Assembly (NCBI GenBank): GCA_964558325.1
Contig: CAZLCX010000009.1
Span: 1 to 64,000, forward strand
Origin: Halonatronomonas sp964558325
Lineage (GTDB): Bacteria; Bacillota; Halanaerobiia; Halanaerobiales; Halarsenatibacteraceae
Direction of reading: 5' to 3'
Length of the DNA stretch: 64,000 bases
Numbering within the stretch: position 1 is the stretch's first letter; each line of letters begins with the position of its first letter. A program made the translations under genes and the position numbers. Positions 53,311-62,058 of the stretch are shown one piece after another. The notes beneath the pieces were generated by a model. That model had not been told where the DNA came from, made no database searches, and saw only the letters and a program-made list of their open reading frames with translations.

Positions 53311-54345
53311 TTAATCTCTCCCCTTAAAACTATAATATTTCATACTTGATTTCTTAAATTCCTCTAGACTATAAATTATTCGATAATCTTTATTTTTTAT
53401 CTTCTCTGCCATTTCATTAACAGTAATCTCCAGTTCGCTCTGAGATTTGGCGTGGGTCATAGCATAAAGATTATAAGGCCAGTCAGGCGGTAAAGCAGGG
53501 CGATTATAACAGTGGCTAACCTGCTTAAAAGTAGCCAGCTGATAACCAGCTTTATCTATTTCAGCCTCATCAATTTCCCAGACAACCATCCCATTTGCCT
53601 GATATCCGCTCCGGCGATGATATAATAAAGGAGCAATCCGTTTTAAAGTCCCTGTCGCCTCCATTTTCTGTAACCTATCCAGAACTATATCTTCAGTACA
53701 GGCACATTTATCAGCAATTAACTTAAAAGGTTTTTTTACTAAAACAATATCTTCCTGGAGCAGAGCAATTATATTCTTATCCAAACGATCTGGACGATAA
53801 ATATCCTGCTTAATTGAGACTTCACCTCTGTCAGAACCCCAATCAGCAGAAGCTTTACCTGAAGACCTATCTAATAAATCTCCAGCCTGCTCATCACGAA
53901 GATCAAGCTTAACTCCTAATTTATATCTCTTTACAGCCGGTAATCTTAAAATTTCAATCTCTAAATCTTGTTCCAACTTCTTAATTTCTGTCTCAAGGTT
54001 AGATTCAGGTCCAACAGTCAGGGTAAACCAGAGATTATAATCATGGGACCGCCTGTAATTATGGGTAACCCCTGACAGCTTATTAATCTCCTCTGCAACA
54101 GCTTTAATTCGATCCCTGGACACAGCAGCAGCCAGCAGTATACTTTCAAAACCAAGCCGGCCAGATCTAAAAATACCTCCAAAACGCCTGATGATATCAC
54201 CTTTTAATTCATTCAATCTATCAATAACTTCAGTCTCTTTAAGACCGACTTCTTCAGCTAAATCATTAAATGGTCGCTTACTTAATTTAATCCCTTGCTG
54301 GGCCTCAGTTAATAATTTTCTGGTTGTATCATCTAAATTACTCAT
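53311..54345 (-). CDS. ahbAB: Siroheme decarboxylase, fused AhbA-AhbB
   Basis: 344 residues made of two Lrp/AsnC-like halves, each with a helix-turn-helix and an alpha/beta domain. The first is about 1-150 (PFNDLAEEVGLKETEVIDRL; FRSGRLGFESILLAA) and the second about 180-344 (PFKLIADKCACTEDIVLDRL; YHRRSGYQANGMVVWEI). AhbA and AhbB normally are separate subunits that remove two acetate carboxyls from siroheme, giving 12,18-didecarboxysiroheme. Substrate-site His/Arg-rich loops are present (NYRRSHDYNLW; HCYNRPALPPDWPYN). The ATG overlaps the AhbD stop by 8 nt. Lrp-type annotation as a regulator would be misleading here. Confidence 0.88.
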   Translation of the reverse strand: MSNLDDTTRKLLTEAQQGIKLSKRPFNDLAEEVGLKETEVIDRLNELKGDIIRRFGGIFRSGRLGFESILLAAAVSRDRIKAVAEEINKLSGVTHNYRRSHDYNLWFTLTVGPESNLETEIKKLEQDLEIEILRLPAVKRYKLGVKLDLRDEQAGDLLDRSSGKASADWGSDRGEVSIKQDIYRPDRLDKNIIALLQEDIVLVKKPFKLIADKCACTEDIVLDRLQKMEATGTLKRIAPLLYHRRSGYQANGMVVWEIDEAEIDKAGYQLATFKQVSHCYNRPALPPDWPYNLYAMTHAKSQSELEITVNEMAEKIKNKDYRIIYSLEEFKKSSMKYYSFKGRD

Positions 54346-55339
54346 CAGTCCTGACACCACACCAGGGATCGCCAGCTAAATAATTGCCGTCAGAATAATA
54401 ATAAGCCCTGGCTCTACAGCCACCACAGATTTCAAGATATTTACAACCCTCACACTTGCCTTCATACTTATTATAATCCCGCAAATTTTCAAAGACCTCG
54501 CTATTCTGCCAGATCTCTTCAAAACTTTTTTCTCTCAAATCACCTGCAGCTAACGGAAGATAAGGGCAGATATGAACTTCCCCTTCAGGTAAAATACAGC
54601 AATAAGAGACACCAGCCAGACAGCCCCTGCTAAAGCGCATCTCCATGCCCCTTTCTTTAGCCAGGGGCAAAAATTGCGGTGCACAGGTAGGCTTTAATTC
54701 TATCTCAACTTCCTTGCTTTTATCGAGAATAGCTTCTATCATCTCCTGATACTTTTTGCCTCTTAAGGAATCCTCTTCTATCTCCTTGCCCCGGCCAGTT
54801 GGGACTAAAAAGAAGGGATGAACGGCTCTAACTCCCAATTTTTCAGCCAGTTCGATAATCCCCTCAAGTTCAAAAAAGTTCTGCTCAGAAATAGTTGTAT
54901 TAATTTGTACAGGAATCTCATATTTCCTGACCAGCTTAATACTCTTAACAGTCCTCTTCCAGGCTCCTTCCTGGCCTCTAAAATTATCATGGATTTCAGG
55001 AGAGGCACTATCAAGGCTTATTCCCATACCTTTTAAACCAGCATCCTTTAAACGCACAATCCGATCAGCAGTTAAATCTAAAGCATTTGTTCCTAAAACA
55101 GGATATAAACCTTTTTCAGCAGCATATGAAATTAAACTATCCAGGTCATCCCGTAATAACGGCTCTCCTCCACTTAAAATCAACAGTCTAAAGCCCTGTT
55201 CAGCCAGACCATCAATTAACTGATAGCCCTCTTCAGTGGTCAGTTCATCAGAGGTATCTATCTCTGGACCAGATTCACGATAACAATGCTGGCAGTATAA
55301 ATTACAACGTTTTGTTATATTCCAGGAAACCATCTTCAT
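54338..55339 (-). CDS. ahbD: Radical SAM heme synthase AhbD
   Basis: 333 residues. The radical SAM cluster motif is CNLYCQHC (Cys12, 16, 19), with GGEPLL and a GISLDS loop. The C-terminal SPASM region binds an auxiliary cluster (CEGCKYLEICGGCRARAYYY). AhbD oxidatively removes carboxyls from the two propionates of Fe-coproporphyrin to give the vinyl groups of heme b. The CGGCRARAY end and shorter N-terminus favour AhbD over AhbC. GAGGG lies 9 nt before the ATG at 55339, 1 nt after the hemB stop; the longer upstream frame lies inside hemB. Confidence 0.85.
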   Translation of the reverse strand: MKMVSWNITKRCNLYCQHCYRESGPEIDTSDELTTEEGYQLIDGLAEQGFRLLILSGGEPLLRDDLDSLISYAAEKGLYPVLGTNALDLTADRIVRLKDAGLKGMGISLDSASPEIHDNFRGQEGAWKRTVKSIKLVRKYEIPVQINTTISEQNFFELEGIIELAEKLGVRAVHPFFLVPTGRGKEIEEDSLRGKKYQEMIEAILDKSKEVEIELKPTCAPQFLPLAKERGMEMRFSRGCLAGVSYCCILPEGEVHICPYLPLAAGDLREKSFEEIWQNSEVFENLRDYNKYEGKCEGCKYLEICGGCRARAYYYSDGNYLAGDPWCGVRTDE

Positions 55340-55340
55340 T

Positions 55341-56330
55341 TTAATTATCCCTCTTCCTGTATTTTTCAGCAAATCTATTGGCAAATTCCAGGGCAGCATA
55401 GCTAATAATCAAATCAGCACCAGCCCTTTTAATTGCAGTCAGAATTTCAAATTGCAACTCCCAGCGATTTACCAGACCAGCCTGACCACCGGCATAAACC
55501 ATAGAATATTCACCGCTAACATTATAGGCGGCCACCGGTAAATCAGTTTTTTCCCTGACATCTTTTATAATATCTAGATAAGCCAGAGCCGGCTTAACCA
55601 TCAGAATATCAGCGCCTTCTTCCTCATCAAGCCGTATCTCTCGTAAAGCCTCCCGACTATTAGCAAAATCCATCTGATGACTTGAGCGGTCACCATCTGT
55701 GGGACTTGAACCCTGAGCCTCTCTAAAAGGCCCATAAAATGCAGAATTATATTTCGCAGCATAGGACATAATCGGAACATCTTTAAAGTCATTCTTATCT
55801 AATTCATTTCTGATTGCAGCAACCCTGCCATCCATCATATCAGATGGAGCTACCATATCAGCTCCACTTTCAGCATGGGATACGGCCATCTCAGTCAGAT
55901 GGGGCAGAGTCTTATCATTTAAAATCTCACCATTTTCTACCAGTCCACAATGACCATGGGAGGTATAGGCACAGAGACAGACATCAGTAATCAGGTACAG
56001 CTCTGGATACTCTCTCTTTAAAAGCCGGCAGGCTTTCTGAACTGGACCGTCCTCAGCCTTTGCCCTGCTGCCAACCTCATCCTTAGCAGCTGGCAGACCA
56101 AAGAGGATTACCCCTTTTAAGCCTGATTCCACAATCTTTTCAGCCTCTTTTAATAACATCTCATCAGGTGAAAGATGATAACAGCCTGGTAATGAATCTA
56201 TCTCATCTCTAATGTTTTCACCGGCTTTTATAAATAAAGGATAAATCAGGTCCTCAGGCATAACCTGGGTCTCTCTAACTAAAGATCTCAAACCTCTATC
56301 CTGTCGCAATCTTCTTGGCCTAATTTTCAT
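55341..56330 (-). CDS. hemB: Porphobilinogen synthase (ALA dehydratase), zinc type
   Basis: 329 residues. The zinc-cysteine motif DVCLCAYTSHGHCG shows a zinc-dependent enzyme. The two Schiff-base lysines lie in SYAAKYNSAFYGPFRE and LMVKPALAYLD. It condenses two 5-aminolevulinates to porphobilinogen in the cytoplasm. The ATG at 56330 has GAGGTG 9 nt upstream; earlier in-frame GTG and ATG codons overlap that site. It starts inside the last codons of ahbC (11-nt overlap). Confidence 0.95.
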   Translation of the reverse strand: MKIRPRRLRQDRGLRSLVRETQVMPEDLIYPLFIKAGENIRDEIDSLPGCYHLSPDEMLLKEAEKIVESGLKGVILFGLPAAKDEVGSRAKAEDGPVQKACRLLKREYPELYLITDVCLCAYTSHGHCGLVENGEILNDKTLPHLTEMAVSHAESGADMVAPSDMMDGRVAAIRNELDKNDFKDVPIMSYAAKYNSAFYGPFREAQGSSPTDGDRSSHQMDFANSREALREIRLDEEEGADILMVKPALAYLDIIKDVREKTDLPVAAYNVSGEYSMVYAGGQAGLVNRWELQFEILTAIKRAGADLIISYAALEFANRFAEKYRKRDN

Positions 56331-57516
56331 TAATATCATCACCTCTACTAGAAATCTCTTTATCAGTCAGATAACAGCCTGGATCAGAGGCCCAGTAATC
56401 AGCAAGTACAGCCTCAGCCCTGGCCCTAAAATTACCGCTGCAGTTCTCAAACCAGCTGCATTCACTGCAGCGGCCTGTAATATGTTCTCCTCTATTTCTT
56501 AACTTAACAAGCAGTTCTGCTGGATTATCCCTCCAGATATCAACAAGGCTCTCATCCCTGATATTTCCTAAATTATGATTAAAAGAAAACTGATCAGGAT
56601 GAACATTTCCAAGCCAATCAACACAACCGATTGCCTGACCAGAACGGTTGCCCTGATTTAAACCAATATATTTCAATACCTGCTCAGCCCTGGGATCACC
56701 CTCCTGTCTAAGCTTATAATATAAGTAAATTCCATCTGTATGATTGGCTACAGTCAATATCTCCTGGCCCCCACCTTTACTTAATAACTCATCAGTTCTC
56801 TCGATTAAATCATCAATAATTTTCCTTTTTTTCTTAAGGGGTATCGGGGTAGATCCTAATCTCTCGCCTCTCCCACTGGCCACCAGATGATAAAAGCAGA
56901 TTCTAGGAATCTTCTCTTTCTCAAGCAACTCAAATATCCCTGGAATATCCTGATAATTAGCCTGGGTAATAGTAAACCTTAAGCCAACCTTCTGATCAAT
57001 CTCCAGACAGTTTCTAATACCATTTAAGGCTGATTGGAAGGCCCCTTTCTGGCCTCTAAACCTATCATTGGTCTCTTCCAGGCCATCCAGGCTAATTCCA
57101 ACATAACTAACTCCCAGATTTTTCAGCTTTCTGGCAACTTTCTGATCAATTAAAGTTCCATTGGTAGACAAAGTCACCCTGATACCTTTCTCCCTGGCAT
57201 AGGCAATCATCTCAAAAAGATCTGGCCGCATCAATGGTTCACCGCCGGATAAAAGCAGGACTGGTACATTTAACCCCTCAAGCTGGTCTATCAATTCAAA
57301 ACCCTCTTCAGTCGTAAGTTCATTAGCATCAGGTTCTGCATCAGCTGATGCATAACAGTGGCGGCAGGTTAAATTACAGGCTTTTGTAGAATTCCAGACG
57401 ATCACCGGCCCCCTATCAGTCCTGGTTCCGCTTCTGGCTTTCTTGCTCTGGCGGCTATATCTTAAGGAATCTCCATAACTATCTACATCTGCCAGCAGTT
57501 TACTTAAAGAAATCAT
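56320..57516 (-). CDS. ahbC: Radical SAM 12,18-didecarboxysiroheme deacetylase AhbC
   Basis: 398 residues. The N-terminus (MISLSKLL...GDSLRYSRQS, then GPVIVWNSTKACNLTCRHCY) is typical of AhbC/NirJ proteins. The radical SAM cysteines are 47, 51 and 54. A C-terminal SPASM-like region (GCVDWLGNVHPDQFSF; CSECSWFENCSGN) would hold the auxiliary cluster. AhbC removes the acetate side chains of didecarboxysiroheme to give Fe-coproporphyrin III. Its start overlaps the hemD stop (ATGA) with GGAGG upstream. NirJ of heme d1 synthesis is close in sequence, but the full heme set here favours AhbC. Confidence 0.87.
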   Translation of the reverse strand: MISLSKLLADVDSYGDSLRYSRQSKKARSGTRTDRGPVIVWNSTKACNLTCRHCYASADAEPDANELTTEEGFELIDQLEGLNVPVLLLSGGEPLMRPDLFEMIAYAREKGIRVTLSTNGTLIDQKVARKLKNLGVSYVGISLDGLEETNDRFRGQKGAFQSALNGIRNCLEIDQKVGLRFTITQANYQDIPGIFELLEKEKIPRICFYHLVASGRGERLGSTPIPLKKKRKIIDDLIERTDELLSKGGGQEILTVANHTDGIYLYYKLRQEGDPRAEQVLKYIGLNQGNRSGQAIGCVDWLGNVHPDQFSFNHNLGNIRDESLVDIWRDNPAELLVKLRNRGEHITGRCSECSWFENCSGNFRARAEAVLADYWASDPGCYLTDKEISSRGDDINEN

Positions 57517-59033
57517 TCATTTCCTCCTTCAATACCTCTAACATAATCTAAGATTGCATCCCGCAAACCTTCAATTGTATATTCTTCAGCAACTATTGGC
57601 ACCTTAAGACCTGCCTCTCTGGCAGTCTCAGCAGTTACCGGACCAATCGCAGCCCCAATCAAGCCCTCAAGCTTTTCGGCACCTCCGACAGCCTTTATCA
57701 GAGATCTCACAGTAGAAGAACTTGTCAGAGTCACAATATCAATCATCCCATCTCCAATTAACCTCTGAACATCCTCTGGCATCTCAGCTTCCTCTGTAAG
57801 ATAAGCGGTCAATTCATCAACTAAATAACCTTTAGCTTTTAAACCAACAGCCAGAGTATCCCTGGCCAGTGGAGTTCTCGGCAGCAGTACCCTCTCACCA
57901 GCATCTGACTGCTCAAAACCAGCCACAAGGCCTTCAGCAACATATTCTTCAGGCACAAAGTCCAGTCTTAAGCCTAACTCCTCCAGGGCTGCCGCAGTCT
58001 TCCTGCCTATAGCAGCCAGTTTAATCCCGGCCAGTTCTCTAATATCATGATCATTTGCTCTCATTCTGGCAAAGAAATTATCGACTCCATTGGTACTTGT
58101 AAAAACCACCCAGCTGTACTCTTTTAGCCTATCCAGAGCCCTGTCAAGTTCAGTATAATCAGCTGGCGGCTCAATTGAAATAGCAGGAGCCTCTCTCACT
58201 ACAGCTCCCTCTCTCTCCAGCAGTTCAGTTAAAACCCTGGCCTGATAGGCTGGCCGGGTATTTAAAATCCGATAACCCTCCAGCAGTGAATCTTTATCCC
58301 AGCTCAATCTTTCCTGCAAACCAACAACTTCACCAATAACAATAATTGCCGGCGGTTTTATCCCTGCCTGGTCAGCTGCCTCAGCAGCCTTTCCCAGCTT
58401 ACTAATCATCACATTCTGTTCAGGCCAGGTTCCCCGCTCAATAAAAGCCACAGGAGTCTCAGGATCACGACCATTCTCCAGCAGCTTCTTTTGAATACCT
58501 GGGAAATTCCCAACTCCCATCAGGATAACAATCGTATCTGAACCCTGGGCTAAAGCCTGCCAGTTATGTTCATTATCTTCCTGCTCCGGATCATGATGAC
58601 CGGTCAAAACAGTAAAGGAAGAGGCAATCCCTCTATGGGTCAGGGGAATTCCAGCATAGGCAGGAGCAGCCAGGGCTGAACTTATACCTGGCACAATCTC
58701 AAATTTAACTCCATTGTCTTTCAAATAATCAGCTTCTTCACCGCCCCGGCCAAAGATTAAAGGATCTCCACCTTTAAGCCTGACAACAACCTCCACCCTG
58801 TCAGCAGCTTCAACCAGCCTTCTGTTAATCTCATCCTGCCCCATACTGTGGGCACCTGGTTTCTTGCCAGCATAAACAAGCTTACAGTCAGATTTAACAT
58901 AGTTCAATAGAGAAGGCTCCATTAAACGGTCATAATAAACTTCATCAGCTCTTTCCAGCAGTCCCCGACCCCGGCAGGTTAAAAGCCCAGGATCACCAGC
59001 CCCGGAACCAACTAAATATACCTTACCCTTCAT
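57513..59033 (-). CDS. cobA-hemD: Fused uroporphyrinogen-III methyltransferase / uroporphyrinogen-III synthase
   Basis: About 506 residues. The N-terminal half (1-240) is the SAM methyltransferase CobA/SUMT (GSGAGDPGLLTCRG; VVVRLKGGDPLIFGRGGEE; GIPLTHRGIAS). The C-terminal half (about 255-500) is HemD (ILNTRPAYQARVLTELLERE; FTSTNGVDNFF; LTSSSTVRSL). It closes hydroxymethylbilane to uroporphyrinogen III and methylates it to precorrin-2, steering all product to siroheme. The ATG at 59033 has AGGAGG 9 nt upstream and overlaps hemC by 11 nt. The fusion is common in Firmicutes. Confidence 0.93.
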   Translation of the reverse strand: MKGKVYLVGSGAGDPGLLTCRGRGLLERADEVYYDRLMEPSLLNYVKSDCKLVYAGKKPGAHSMGQDEINRRLVEAADRVEVVVRLKGGDPLIFGRGGEEADYLKDNGVKFEIVPGISSALAAPAYAGIPLTHRGIASSFTVLTGHHDPEQEDNEHNWQALAQGSDTIVILMGVGNFPGIQKKLLENGRDPETPVAFIERGTWPEQNVMISKLGKAAEAADQAGIKPPAIIVIGEVVGLQERLSWDKDSLLEGYRILNTRPAYQARVLTELLEREGAVVREAPAISIEPPADYTELDRALDRLKEYSWVVFTSTNGVDNFFARMRANDHDIRELAGIKLAAIGRKTAAALEELGLRLDFVPEEYVAEGLVAGFEQSDAGERVLLPRTPLARDTLAVGLKAKGYLVDELTAYLTEEAEMPEDVQRLIGDGMIDIVTLTSSSTVRSLIKAVGGAEKLEGLIGAAIGPVTAETAREAGLKVPIVAEEYTIEGLRDAILDYVRGIEGGNE

Positions 59034-59943
59034 TATTTCGAACCTCCTCAAGTATTTCAGTAGCGCCAGCCGCCTTTAAATTACTGGCTAAATCCCTGGC
59101 CAGTTGACTGGCATAATCAGGTCTGCCAGAAATCTGATCCCTGACTATCTTTTGCCCATCCAGAGAACCAACCATTCCATAAAGAGTTAACTCATCATTA
59201 ATCACTCTGGCATAAGCACCAACAGGAACCTGACAGCCACCGCCTAAAGTTTTAAGTAAAGTTCTCTCAGCAGTTAGCTCATTCACAAGATCTTTATTTA
59301 TTAATTTAGCCAGAAATTTTCTGATTTTCTCGTTATCCGAGGCAATTTCAATTGCCAGTGCCCCCTGACCTGCAGCTGGCAGGAAGCTCCTGGGAGAAAA
59401 ATAGTCAGTTATCCTATCAGTCATTCCCAGCCTCTCCAGGCCTGCAGCCGCCAGAACAATCCCATCATAATCTTCCTGAGCCAGCTTCTCAAGCCTGGTA
59501 TTTACATTTCCCCTAATCGGCTTAACAAATAGGTCATCTCTAAAGCCTAAAAGCTGACTGGTTCTCCGCAGGCTACTTGTTCCAACCACAGCTCCTTCAG
59601 GTAATTCAGCAACAGATCCATATTCTAATGAAACAAAAACATCCCTGGCATCAGCCCTTAAAGTCGGCCCTAATAGTTCCAGGCCTTCAGGCAGTTCAGT
59701 CGGCACATCCTTAAGACTATGTACAGCCAGGTCAATCCTGCCCTCAATCAATTCTTTCTCCAATTCCTTTAAAAAAAGACCCTTCCCATCAATCTCATGA
59801 AAAGGTTTATCAATAATCTGATCTCCCCTGGTAATTATCTCCTTTATCTTCACACTGGCTTCAGGATAATACTCTCCAATCATTTTCTCCACAGCAGCAG
59901 CCTGGGCCAGTGCCAGCTCACTTGACCTGCTGCCAATAACAAT
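59023..59943 (-). CDS. hemC: Porphobilinogen deaminase (first codons lost in gap)
   Basis: 306 residues are present, beginning IVIGSRSSELALAQ, so only the start and perhaps three to six codons fall in the gap. The dipyrromethane cofactor Cys is in LGGGCQVPVGAYA, and the IRGNVNTRLEKL and VGTSSLRR signatures are intact. It joins four porphobilinogens into hydroxymethylbilane in the cytoplasm. Confidence 0.93.
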   Translation of the reverse strand: MVIGSRSSELALAQAAAVEKMIGEYYPEASVKIKEIITRGDQIIDKPFHEIDGKGLFLKELEKELIEGRIDLAVHSLKDVPTELPEGLELLGPTLRADARDVFVSLEYGSVAELPEGAVVGTSSLRRTSQLLGFRDDLFVKPIRGNVNTRLEKLAQEDYDGIVLAAAGLERLGMTDRITDYFSPRSFLPAAGQGALAIEIASDNEKIRKFLAKLINKDLVNELTAERTLLKTLGGGCQVPVGAYARVINDELTLYGMVGSLDGQKIVRDQISGRPDYASQLARDLASNLKAAGATEILEEVRNNEG

Positions 59944-60043
59944 NNNNNNNNNNNNNNNNNNNNNNNNNNNNNNNNNNNNNNNNNNNNNNNNNNNNNNNNN
60001 NNNNNNNNNNNNNNNNNNNNNNNNNNNNNNNNNNNNNNNNNNN
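59944..60043. other. 100-N scaffold gap between precorrin-2 dehydrogenase and hemC
   Basis: Placeholder length. The upstream gene lacks about 90 C-terminal residues, so the true gap is probably near 300 bp. A frame running across the Ns is an artefact. Confidence 0.9.
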
Positions 60044-60402
60044 CCCTGTTTAACCTGAGCAGCTGTATGAAAGGTAGAAAGGTCAGGTCTGTCAGCAATA
60101 TTATATAATTGAGTCAAATCCTTTGCCTCTTGATATACCTGGTAATTAACTCCACTATCTGAGGTAGCAGCTATAACCAGCCAGAAACCTTCCAGATCGC
60201 CATATTCATATCTTTTTGGCTTCCACTCCAGTATTCCAGCCTCTACCATCTCTCTTAACTCATTCTTGATTTCAGGGCTTATAATCACTATTTCAGCACC
60301 TGAGTCTATTAAACCCCTGATTTTCCTTCTGGCTACACTCCCCCCGCCAACCACAACCACTTTCATATCTTCAACATTTAAAAAAGCAGGTAAACCAGCC
60401 AC
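60044..60402 (-). CDS. Precorrin-2 dehydrogenase / sirohydrochlorin ferrochelatase, N-terminal part
   Basis: 119 residues remain. The NAD-binding Rossmann motif MKVVVVGGGSVARRKI and the catalytic-region segments VIAATSDSGVNYQVY and YNIADRPDLSTFHTAAQV identify the Met8/CysG-N family. The enzyme oxidises precorrin-2 to sirohydrochlorin; Met8-type members can also insert iron to make siroheme. The C-terminal domain is lost in the gap, so the ferrochelatase function cannot be judged, and no separate cbiX/sirB is seen. The GTG start overlaps the hemA stop (TAGTG), with AAGGTGG upstream. Confidence 0.88.
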
Positions 60403-61679
60403 TAATTACCACCTTCATTTTCCAGCCCAAATAACTGAAAGGCTATTTCGATTATTCTATCCTCTTCCTCAGCAGAATTTGCTTCCTGCAGCATCTTCTT
60501 CAGTCTAATCCTTGGATGATGCAAAAGCCTGTTCACAATCCTGTATCCCATCTCTTTAATGGTTTCTTCATCATTACAGCCCTCAAGATTATTGATAGCC
60601 CAATTTTCTTCCTCTCTGCTTATTTCCCGGGCCTTATTGCTCAATTTCTTAATCAGGGGAACAGCTTTTCTGGTCTGACACCAGTCCAGCCAGTCCAATT
60701 TCTCCTCAGCAATTATCCTATAAACAGCCTCACATTCATTCTCTCTATATCTCATATTCTCTGCAACTTTTCTCTGAAGGTCATCAAGCATATACAGCTT
60801 TACATTGGGATCTTTACCTATTACCGGTTCAATATCCCTGGGCATAGCCAGATCAATCAGATATAAAGGTCTATCCCTTATTTCCAGTTCAGGAATAACT
60901 CTTTCTCCATATAGAATAGGATGGGGGGCATTGGTAGAACTAACTATAATATCATAATTATTTATCCTCTTAATTTTATCATCCCAGTCAATAATTGTTA
61001 AACCATTGTCATTTGCAAAACTTTTGATTCTACCCCTGGTCCTATTAGTTATGGCCAGCTGCTCAATTCCAAGCTTAATCAAATTCTTTAAGACTATCTG
61101 TCCCATTTCCCCAGCGCCAATCACCAGCGCCTTAGTTTTACATAGATCATTAATTTCATTTTTTAATAATTCAACTGCAGCATAAGCAACAGAAGCCGCC
61201 TTTTCACTGATACCTGTTTCTGTTCTGGCCCTCTTACCAGTTCTGATAGCCCGATTGAATAATTCATGTAAATAAGTAGAGCAGAAGCCTCTGCCAGCAG
61301 AAAATTCATAAGCATCTCTAACCTGACCCAGGATCTGAGGCTCACCCTGAATCATAGAATCAAGGCCAGAAGCCACTCTAAATAAATGGTCAGCTACTTT
61401 ACCGTTCTCTAAAAAATATGTACAATCTTCAAGATTTCCATTCAAATATTCACTAAAATTATTAACCAGTAATTTTTTGCCATCAGAAATATCCTCGGTA
61501 CTCATATATATTTCAGTTCTGTTGCAGGTATTTAAAATAACTACTCCATTACAGAAATGCCATTCTAAAAGCTTATTTAAAAAATTAACCTTTTCAGGTT
61601 CAGAAAAAGCAACCTGTTCCCTGGTCCCCACTGAAGCAGTTTTATGATTTAAACCTAACAAAATAATTTCCTGGCCCAT
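60402..61679 (-). CDS. hemA: Glutamyl-tRNA reductase
   Basis: 425 residues. The catalytic Cys52 lies in ILNTCNRTEIY, the substrate loop in SGLDSMIQGEPQILGQV, and the NADPH Rossmann motif in ALVIGAGEMGQIV. It reduces Glu-tRNA to glutamate-1-semialdehyde, the first step of the C5 pathway. AGGGGG lies about 8 nt before the ATG at 61679; an in-frame upstream ATG overlaps the promoter -10 and is not used. Heme often controls HemA stability, but no such signal can be read here. First gene of the heme operon. Confidence 0.95.
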   Translation of the reverse strand: MGQEIILLGLNHKTASVGTREQVAFSEPEKVNFLNKLLEWHFCNGVVILNTCNRTEIYMSTEDISDGKKLLVNNFSEYLNGNLEDCTYFLENGKVADHLFRVASGLDSMIQGEPQILGQVRDAYEFSAGRGFCSTYLHELFNRAIRTGKRARTETGISEKAASVAYAAVELLKNEINDLCKTKALVIGAGEMGQIVLKNLIKLGIEQLAITNRTRGRIKSFANDNGLTIIDWDDKIKRINNYDIIVSSTNAPHPILYGERVIPELEIRDRPLYLIDLAMPRDIEPVIGKDPNVKLYMLDDLQRKVAENMRYRENECEAVYRIIAEEKLDWLDWCQTRKAVPLIKKLSNKAREISREEENWAINNLEGCNDEETIKEMGYRIVNRLLHHPRIRLKKMLQEANSAEEEDRIIEIAFQLFGLENEGGN

Positions 61680-61752
61680 AGCTAATCCCCCTGTGAAATA
61701 GAAAAACTCATTAATATTTATTCTAGATAATAAATCAGATTCCTGCACTATT

Positions 61753-61782
61753 ATCATAACATATATAAACCGACCCCACCAA
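61753..61782 (-). promoter_or_regulatory. Candidate promoter of the heme operon
   Basis: Minus strand TTGGTG (61777-61782) and an extended -10, TGTTATGAT (-10 at 61753-61758), are 18 bp apart. The -35 overlaps the preceding terminator stem. Confidence 0.4.
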
Positions 61783-61800
61783 TTACTGGTAGAGCCGGTT
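61768..61800 (-). terminator. Terminator upstream of hemA
   Basis: A 14-bp stem on the minus strand (arms 61787-61800 and 61768-61781, three G-U pairs) with a 5-nt loop is followed by TTTATATATG. It ends transcription from the nucleotidase-domain genes. Confidence 0.75.
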
Positions 61801-61833
61801 CTCCTGATTAATTATCTAAAATCAAATCTCTAA

Positions 61834-62058
61834 TCAATTGCCAACTATTCTTCCTTCAACTACAGGAAATAGTGGGCTGTTAACCTTGATATATTCAATA
61901 ATATCAAATCCACTCATTTCAAGAGATACAACTTCATTATCAAATGCTAATATTTCAATAGCAGTCTCAAGACCCTGAGCCTCAATATTGGCTGCCATAA
62001 AAATTGAAGCAAAAACAAAAATAGCAATTACAGAAATTAATACCTTCTTACAATTTAC
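61834..62058 (-). pseudogene. Decayed short relative of the 5'-nucleotidase C-domain gene
   Basis: A frame of about 74 codons ending at a TGA (61834-61836) has no ATG, GTG or TTG at its beginning. It reads as a signal peptide (KKVLISVIAIFVFASIFMAA) joined to a short tail, SGFDIIEYIKVNSPLFPVVE then GRIVGN. The tail aligns with the last residues of the intact neighbour (ALINYFKENSPVSPRVQGRI). It therefore looks like a tandem copy that lost its middle and its start codon. It overlaps the neighbour's stop by a few bases. A functional small exported protein with a rare start is the alternative. Confidence 0.5.

Noticed and set aside
59023..60402. A 459-residue precorrin-2 dehydrogenase-HemC fusion
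   Set aside because: The frame passes through the N-run. HemC begins right at the gap edge and the dehydrogenase lacks its C-terminal domain, so these are two genes.
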